Below, piece by piece: positions 56,113 to 64,000 of a stretch of 64,000 bases of DNA (position 1 is the first letter of the stretch; each line of letters opens with the position of its first letter). A program made the translations under genes and the position numbers. The notes beneath the pieces were generated by a model, which saw nothing but the letters and a program-made list of their open reading frames with translations, searched no databases and was not told the origin of the DNA. Origin of the DNA: Aporrectodea caliginosa (taxonomy: Eukaryota > Annelida > Clitellata > Crassiclitellata > Lumbricidae); assembly GCA_020284085.1 (NCBI GenBank), contig JACEVL010000146.1, positions 635,723-699,722 on the forward strand, read 5' to 3'.

Positions 56113-57263
56113 ACTACACCGGCGCCTAACTGGCTGCCACACGTACCGCACTATAGTTGCGATGTTAGTGCATTTTAGTAGACTTTTTCGGTGATGTTCA
56201 GCGTTGCGCTTGCAGCTGTCGAGTCGGCTTACCTGCCAGTACGAGGAAAACGTAACATTTGGAGGAACTTTTTACTTTTTCGTCAACTTTTCGACAGTTT
56301 CTGTTCAGAATTGTACGACCTGCGTCACGCTCCATCGGAGCGTATCGCTTCAATCGACTGCATGACTGGCCTGTATCGTTATGGCCATGGACGATTGGGG
56401 GCCGGTAGCCCAGACTCGGGCTTCCCCGGCTCCGCCTATACGGGGAGTTCCCCGGCTCCGCCTACTGGGAGTTCCTGGTCTATGACGTCATGGAGTCACC
56501 GTCCGAGCTACTTTGGCTACTTTGGCTGAGCAGTGGCGCTGAGAGATGTCGGCGGATAGATCACCTGACCGTCAACCTCGTCGATCTCTGTACTCGATGG
56601 CCTTGGGGCATCGGTCACCGGTTCCCAGCCAATGTATGGAGCCACATGGTCACCGCCTCCTCGCTCCGGCGGGTCGAGGCAAAACACCAGTCCTACACCC
56701 GAGCGTCCAGCCATTGTTAAAGTGTTCCGAGACCGAATGGCCCTAGACGTCAGCAGTATCGTCGGCGGGTGCTCCATGATGCACCTGGCTTCTGCCCTTC
56801 GCCAGTGTCTCGGGTTCGTCGAACTTGTACCATTCTTCAGCCTTTCTTCGTCGCCTTATTTAAATGGCCTCTTCGTACAAGGATCCTTGGGTGGCCCAAT
56901 CTCCGGCCACTCACCGTCCTTCGATTTACTCGCAAATAGATTACTATGCCTTTGAATAATGATCTTGAATTTACTTGGATACAGTCAGTAATATTTTAAA
57001 ATAAAGTTCAAACGATAAACTGCTGTGTAAATCTAATAGTCTTGGTGTCATTCGATATAGCCTATACCTGGACAAAGTCTATCATATTTTTAAGTAACCT
57101 TCTCACGAAAATCTGCTATGTAGTATGTATGTCTAATAGTCTTGTAATTGTTCTGTTCGGCAGCTGTTTGCTTAACGACTGTTATCACTGTCATCATCAA
57201 TGATTGTAACCTGATGCGGTTTGACATCGGGAAGATCTATTAAACGAATATACAAAAAAAATT
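56113..57263 (+). mobile_element. Unknown retroposon-like insertion within the LINE
   Basis: About 1.15 kb splits the LINE RT at L-T-E / I-V-L-T-R. It contains a 113-codon plus frame (56191-56529) with Gly-Ser-Pro repeats (GSPDSGFPGSAYTGSSPAPP) and GC-rich sequence (56380-56900). It has AAAATAAAG (56998) and ends GAATATACAAAAAAAA, like a polyadenylated 3' end. I do not recognise a gag, pol or cellular gene. Confidence 0.55.
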
Positions 57264-58030
57264 GTTCTCACCCGGCTCAACGACTACCTCCATTCTAACT
57301 CACTCCCCAACCCCATCAATCTGGCTTCACTAAAGCCACTCTACCGAAACTCTATTTGCCTATCTGTCGAGTCTGTACAGTAAACTGGTCTCTATCGTCA
57401 GCCGTCAGCAAGTCTTCTGTCTCTGTCTCCTTGACATCTCCGCCGCATTCGACGCCATCGAATACATGCAGCCTCCTTCTTCATCGACTATCATCTTGGT
57501 TTGGTGTCGCTGGCACTGCTCTACTCTGGTTCCAGTGCTGCTTATCTGCCAGATCCTTCTCTGTTAAAGCCTCCAGCCACTGTTTGCAATCCCTCCAACT
57601 TTCTTGTGGTGTCCCCCGATGCTCCGTCCTGGGTCCACTCCTATTCATCGAGTATACTAAACCATTACGCCATCTAATAGAATCTTTTTACTGTTGACCA
57701 CCATCTGTATGCAGACGACTCCCAAATCTATTTTATCCTTCTCCCAAAGCTCTTTTCCCACAACTATCGCAAAATTACTGAATGTGGCTAATCAAATCTC
57801 TTAATAAGGGATGTTGTCAAACCTCCTCTTCATCAACCCTTCGAAAACAGAATTCATCATCCTATGCGTTCCTGACGAAATCAAGAATACCCTAACCCCT
57901 CCACACACCTATCCACTAACTCTTCACCTCTGGCCTTCACCTCCGATTCCTCTGTCCGCAATCTTGGTGTAACCTTTGATCCACATCTCTCCTTCTGTAG
58001 CCACAACTCCATACAAAATTTGTCTACAAT
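57264..58030 (+). pseudogene. CR1/L2-like LINE, RT core (second part)
   Basis: Resumes L-T-R-L-N-D-Y-L-H-S-N-S-L, then LLHRLSSWFGVAGTALLWFQ, LSCGVPRCSVLGPLLFI and, in another frame, the catalytic H-L-Y-A-D-D-S-Q-I-Y, then SSVRNLGVTFDPHLSF. All in correct order, with several frameshifts. It is truncated at 58030 by a module C repeat. Confidence 0.88.
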
Positions 58031-60950
58031 GACTTTACTTAAACACCTTTAAATCGCTCTTTCTTAAGCTATATGTAAATAATTTTAAAGGTGCAGCTTT
58101 GTCTCTGTCAAGAGAAGGTGAAGTAATATCAATGGCCTTGGCAGCCACAAAGATGCCGTTTAAAGCAATGAAAGAAACATACAACCGTTAGCTCTTATTT
58201 CCGACTGGACTGTAATTATTGTTATTGTAAATGCCTATTTAATAGGCCTGGACGATCGAGTTAAAGCACGTGGTTCGCTCTACTCAAGTTTCTTACCAAC
58301 AAGTTGAGTTATTTTCCTCAATTCCGTCTTGCTCGACTCCGTCTTGCAAGCAATCCTTAGGCTTGTGATCGTCTTCAGCCTATACTCTCATGCGTTCTTT
58401 CGTCCACCGTTTCATTCGCCACGTGCGAAGATTTTAACTTGTCTGCATTTTCTGTTGGCGTTGTGGCCCGGTTGTGCAAATCAGCCCGCTCTTCATCGTC
58501 TGAAATAATACAAACAAAATATTATAAAAACAGAGAAATAGCCACTGTCCACGATGTAAAGGATTTCATCAGGACAATAATTGTGTTCCATTCAACGAGC
58601 AACGGGTCTGTTTCGACTTTTGTGACAAGTTAAACCTTAGTATTATAACCACAGTTTAACGTCGTCTTATGACATCAAAGGCCGTTGACGACAATGCAGA
58701 AAATATACAATACAATCAGAACCAGAAACTTATAGCATCCGAACGACACTATTAAAGGTGTCAGAAAAGTTAAACCTATCAGTGATATATGTTATATATA
58801 GCTTTGTTATGAAACAATTTAAAGGTGTCCAAAAACAGCATAATATGAATAGTGGAAGTGTCCAGTTTACCAAAAAGATTTGATTCATGTATTTCATTCA
58901 TTTATTTCTATAAGCAAGCAATCAGATAGTGATAGAAGTTAGGAACTCTCTAATATATCTTAACTATATAGAAAACATCTTAACTGCAGTGAAAGAAGAA
59001 GTCTTCCTATTTCGCTGAAGAACATGGAATATACCAGAAATGTAGCAAAAAACCTATAGAATTAGATCCAATCCGTTGGTCAACATTAAGAACGCTTTGT
59101 GCAAGTATGCTCCAGGAGTTATCCTGCGGTTTTGTTAAACACCTTTAAAAGGTAGTTTACCGATGTAATATGTATGCCTTGGATATACTAGTCAACTATT
59201 TATTACAGAGTTCGCTTAGACACCGCTAAAGCGGAGTTCACCTTTGTTATATAAACGCATTGGCAAAAGTAGCCTATTAGTCAATTTGTCAAGCGATGGA
59301 TTTGGTAGCACAATTTAAACGAAGGAAGTTGAACAGATACAGAGATCCCATAAATGTACATCTGTGAATGATGTTATATTTCACAACAACATGCCAACCA
59401 CCACAACCCAAGCTTTAAACATGTTGTCTATAGATTCGATAACGGAAATCTCCGGAAAACACAGGATTTGCTCGAAGACAAATATGTTTCAAAAGATGAT
59501 TGATTTATTTCGGTATTCCATCCGAAAACAAGTTTAACCCATGGATTATCCTGATATTTGCACGTTTTAAATAAATGTTAGCCCTAAAAATGAACTTTGG
59601 AATTGAATAGTAAACAAAATTACGCGTCTTACTTTTTGGCGACAATTGAATTCATCACAAATAAGGCATCGTTTAAAGTCTACTGCACCATGAGCAATAT
59701 GAAGTATGCTGATCTTAAGCAATGGAAGTCTCCAGACATTTTGCCCGTTTCAAAGGGGTGGAGTTAAAAGACGCTAGCAGCAGTCCTGTAGTAGTGCCCC
59801 AGTTGTACTCTAGTGTTTGACGATATCCTATGGTTGCTGTGGTCGTTGACGTCTTTAATGAAAAAGTCAGTGTGTATCAATTCAGTTTTCGTTATTTGAT
59901 ATTGTTCGTTGTAGACGCTCAATGGTTATCATGATTATCTGCCCGTGGGAGGCCGCCGAGTTTAGACACCTTTAGATCATTTTCTTGCGACGATAGAAAT
60001 GTGGTAATTTTCGTTTAATTGTTAATAATAAGTACTTCTCGAGGATCAAGATAAAATTGATTTAGGACAAATTAGGCCTAAAATGGAAAATAAGGTCAAA
60101 TTTTTGTAGTATGTTTGACAGTAAATTGAGTTGGAAACCATGATTATAATCGTAAAATGACAAAAACTGTCCTTATAAGAGCCAGAAGTGCCTATGGTTG
60201 GAACATTGTGGAACTCTTACAACCATAATAGAGCACTTATCAGGTCTATTTTTAGATTATGGTCATGTTGCTTTTTCTTCAGCCTGGAAGTCATACCTGG
60301 ATAAACTTTCCTGTACCAAAACATAAACGATTAGATAATGTAGTGTAGCCTCATGGGGTATTGCAACTTCAGCACTGCAAAATTAGTTAACTGAAGGCGA
60401 CACCAAACTTTGAAAGTTTAGCTGAATAAATATTTGCTTTAAAATTTCTAAAGTGGAATTAGAATCTGACGTCATAATTGTAGTTATAATTAAAATGTTT
60501 TGCGTATTTGTGGCTGAAGTTGTTTTGTTATTGGAAAAATCATATTGAGAATCTCTGGTGAAGATGACGTCAGAGTTATTGTTAATTAATTTTACGTAAA
60601 GACATAACTCTATTTTGGTAATGTTCTTATTTTGATCCCCTATGTCTTCATATGTCCTGAAATATGTTTACCGAGGAAACATGAGAAGAACCGATCACAC
60701 AATTATACGGAAGAAAATATATTATAGAATGCAAATACAATAAAGGTGTCTAATGCAATAAAACTTTATACAAAAATTATACCATACGAACACGTTTTAA
60801 AGGTGTGTAATACATTTTAGCACATAATTACTTTACCAACCGCTAATGATACCTCATGGCTTAAAAGGCCGTTGTCATCGATAGGAAAATTTTGTGGAAC
60901 ATTTCTCACCGTTTGTATGGTATACAATACGGCTCTTCTAGCAGTTTAAG
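58031..60950. repeat. Field of repeat modules A and C
   Basis: Module C words: ACACCTTTAAATCGC (58039), ATTTAAAGGTGTCC (58818), ACACCTTTAAAAGG (59139), ACACCTTTAGATC (59967) and TTTAAAGGTGTGTAA (60796). Module A lies at about 58125-58160, 58655-58690, 59820-59855 and 60848-60880. An inverted copy of the 130-bp shared block lies at 58655-58790. No gene recognised. Confidence 0.6.
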
Positions 60951-61146
60951 CATTTAATTAGTAATATTCGGTGTTCAACGACATTTTGTATCTGCTAGGC
61001 AAACTGTCGTCGAAACTGTTACTCAGTGTATGACAGGCATCCAGCGTTTATTAAACGACTCCATCATAATTATAAAAGATAACTAGGCCATATTGCGGAT
61101 ATACTAAAAGATGATGACTAGGATGATGATGGCGGAGTTAGAGGTG

Positions 61147-61262
61147 GCTGTGTGGTGGTGGTGGTGGTGGTGGTGTTGATGTTGATGGTGGTGATGGTGG
61201 TGGTGGTTATGGGGTGGTGGTGGTGGCTATGGTGGTTGTGGTGGCTATGGTGATGGTGGACC
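61147..61262. repeat. (GGT)n-rich repeat
   Basis: GGTGGT/GATGGT/TATGGT units. Confidence 0.9.
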
Positions 61263-61710
61263 TGCTATTATACTATTCAATATCCAACTGTCGAAATATG
61301 CTCGTTCATCTTCATATGTTTCTCTATCTCGGTCTCCAGTCTCCTCATCTCTCCTATTCTGCAACTGCCCTGACCCTGCTCTGACCCAGCTCCTTGGAAC
61401 GAACTCCCGTAAGACTTCCTCCACCTGTGATGGTGGTGGTGGAGGCTCACCAGTCAGTCTCAACACTACTCCACTTGTTTTCGCTCCAGAGACTGAAAGA
61501 CGCAATTTTTAAGCCATCCTATTATTCCTCAGCTCCTCCAACATCCCATGATAAATATCGCCAATGACTACCCAACCTAACCCTTCCAATTCTCTCTCTT
61601 CCAAGCTTTCTCATCCTCACCAAAACCCGCCTTAGCATCTTCTCTGCCTCCCCTGCGGTCTCTTTGGCAGCCGAACTCGGACACCTATCTCTGGACAACC
61701 ATTCTGACAC
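61245..61710 (-). other. Unresolved minus-strand frames
   Basis: Two adjacent frames (61505-61245 with QNRRDEETGDRDRETYEDER; 61710-61522 with EKMLRRVLVRMRKLGRE). The charged, GC-richer composition differs from the flanks, which could mean a decayed retroelement or an exon. No domain recognised. Confidence 0.25.
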
Positions 61711-62134
61711 GACGTAGCGCTTGTGAATAGCATCCGTACTAAATACGTGAGGTCAAGTTCGCCACAAGGCAATACTGAAACAGAATAATTATATTCACAG
61801 AGTTAGCAAATTTTCGTCACGAACTTCTATAGCGTTACTTTCATAATAACGCTAAGTGCATCAATTGTGGAAGGCGTCAACGGCTTCGGCATGCACCCAC
61901 AAACATTGCTATACACACGATTAAACTATTAGTTCTACGCGTTTATTTTACACACCTTTTAAAACTATATCCTTGACGTTATATATCTTGTGTTTCCTAC
62001 AAACGTGATACATTCGACTTACCAAAAGTTGTACGCGTAAGCAGAACAGCACTAAGCAGTTCAAACCAACTTCCAGAGGGAGTTCGGTCGAAAGCCAAGA
62101 AGGAATAAATTCCGCACGGACAATTGAGCCATTG

Positions 62135-63320
62135 CCCGTACTCTAGTAGTACCAATCCCAAGACTTTATGAATGAGGAGGGCGACGTCAGAAGTCCATAC
62201 CGACATACAATTTGGTTAGACATCTACACGAAAACAGCCTATACAGAGGAATTGAGTCCAGGATTAGATTAATTTTAGTTGAGGTCTGAACGAGACAGAA
62301 CGTGAAGTCCTATAACTTGCTTTTGCACAACACGCGTCTGCGATTGCCAAAAATTCGCATGACTGCTATCTTACTTACCTGCTCATTTGAGATACAGGAA
62401 CACGTAAAGCCATTACAAAGAAAGTCAACTGAATCTATAGAAAGAACAGCGTAGGTTAATTTACTGCGAACAAGCCTCGTTTTAGGCCTCATTTTGTATC
62501 CGACATAAAATCCTATAGAATAAGGTAAAATCTTGGTCAACAGCCCAGAGAGCCAAAAGATGTCAGCACCTCTGATTATTTTTCATTCCAAGTGTGTATG
62601 TGTGCGTGCGTATGTGTGCGTGTGTGTATGTGCGTGCGCATGTGTGTGTTAGCTATTGGTTCTCGTTGGTTCATTGCTGTTTGACGACGCTGTCTCATAA
62701 CAAAGACGACTAGCGTCACCCTCCTTCTTCATCCATGCTTGGCACTGGCTCTACCACAGTACTATTACAGTGCCTAAGTTTCCATTGTAACTACATCTTG
62801 TTGCTGCGAGCCTGCGAGGGTCGTTTCATTGCTGCTTTGAGTGATTTACAGATATATATATGGTCATAATAAAACGATATAAGGGTGTCTAAACGGAGCT
62901 TATATAGTATTATGAAAATTTGAAATACACACTTTGAAATTTTTCCCTTTTCGCGATAAAAGAAATGCATCTCTGTAGATGACGTTTTATTAGATTATAT
63001 CTAAAGACTGCTATAGCGCCATTAAGGACTACGCACGGTGAAAGTAAAAGAGCAGTCTGAAGTCGTAGCTATTTTGGGGAAGTCGACTAGAAGTCTGATT
63101 GGCCAGGGAAGCCGGAAGTTGTTCTAGAATAAGTAGGAGGCCTAAGCAGGTTGAATCTGATTACTCTTCAGTTAAGACATGAATTAGGCCTACATTAAGG
63201 AATTAACTACATGTTTCTCTCTGTCTGTGTCTTTATCTCTGTCTGCCCGCCTGTCACCATGTCTGTCTCTCTTCTCTTAATGCACGAATCTACATAAATT
63301 ATGCATGCTCTATACACAGT

Positions 63321-63371
<51 letters not shown>

Positions 63372-63480
63372 TACATATATAAACACTGGAAACTTGTTTA
63401 CGTTCCCCATTGACTTTTATTCTGGTCGTTCCAGTCCAAAGCCTGGGTGAGGGATCAGGTCGACGCTGACCATCACTTAA
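62135..63480. repeat. Scattered module B copies and simple repeats
   Basis: Module B at about 62670-62765 (plus; AGCGTCACCCTCCTTC), with diverged minus copies at about 62150-62205 and 63425-63475. GT/GC repeats at 62592-62650, module C (AAGGGTGTCTAAACGGAGC) at 62882, and (TA)n at 63327-63380. Confidence 0.65.
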
Positions 63481-63577
63481 CAGAAACAATTTCAACTGAT
63501 AGGTCGTCTGGCAATATTTATAAGCATTGAGCTGAATTCAATATTTATAATAGTAGGCTGTACTTGTATATAGTACT

Positions 63578-64000
63578 ATTCATTCATTCATTCATTCATT
63601 CCGAGAATTTATATAGCGCCTCTTCAAGAAACCTACTCAGAGGCGCTCCCAGCCCAGCCACGGCTAAAAAGTGTGATTTGAGATACTTATAAAAGGCAGG
63701 CGAATCTAGCCGAGGCATCAATCGCAAGTCTAGTGGGAGGCCATTCCAGATGGAGGGACCCACAATCGAAAAGGCTCGACGCTGTCTAATGGAAGTGTGA
63801 GCTCGCGGGACCAAAAGCTCCCCCTTTCTGAAGAACGCAGAGATCTACGAGCTGCGAGGTCAGAGACAGGTCGACTAAGATCTGACAAGTAGGATGGAGC
63901 ACAGCCGAGAAGGCACCTCCATACAAGTGCAGCAACTCGATAGGAGATGCGCTGAGAAACAGGGAGCCAGTGAAGAACATCACGCATATAGGCAGAGACA
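63578..64000 (-). pseudogene. CR1/L2-like LINE, C-terminal RT, minus strand, cut by window end
   Basis: On the minus strand: MRDVLHWLPVSQRISYRVA, LLGCAPSYLSDLSRPVSDLA, then after one frameshift (about 63790-63810) RRAFSIVGPSIWNGLPLDLR and GLGAPLSRF. The tail AGGCGCTATATAAATTCTC and (GAAT)n ends at 63578. Same family as 18078-18730. Confidence 0.88.

Overview
This window looks like animal nuclear DNA, probably from a marine invertebrate; an echinoderm or other non-vertebrate deuterostome fits, with low confidence. It is AT-rich, mostly non-coding and full of microsatellites. It carries spliced genes with phase-consistent introns and many transposons: hAT, piggyBac, CR1/L2-like LINEs and tRNA-derived SINEs. 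The palindrome TAGGCCTA is strikingly frequent. Nothing looks prokaryotic.

Region by region: (1) 999-10283 (+) holds the last six exons of an SLC5-family sodium/solute symporter, closest in pattern to the monocarboxylate transporters. Its introns carry a LINE relic, SINEs, a piggyBac element nested in a hAT target duplication, and long trinucleotide repeats. One intron appears to be GC-AG. (2) 10785-25502 and 38094-51155 are collinear copies of one direct segmental duplication. Each ends in a minus-strand gene encoding a CARD, a novel middle segment and a six-bladed NHL-like propeller. Copy A is open through all three recognised exons. Copy B has a frameshift in the middle exon and a piggyBac element in the first intron. 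(3) 25503-38093 is the spacer between copies. It holds large GA/CT and GGA tracts, a hAT MITE, a SINE, a CpG-richer unique block, and a five-unit array of about 420 bp with features of a Helitron2-type non-autonomous element. (4) 51156-64000 holds a terminal F-box-like exon, two small piggyBac MITEs (621 bp and 63 bp), a CR1/L2 LINE reverse transcriptase split by an unknown insertion, and a long field of recurring short repeat modules.

The genes do not form an operon-like unit. Two themes stand out. One is a possible innate-immune or apoptotic CARD-propeller gene pair being diversified and broken by duplication. The other is a clear layered record of transposition: several insertions are proven by comparing filled sites in copy B with empty sites in copy A.
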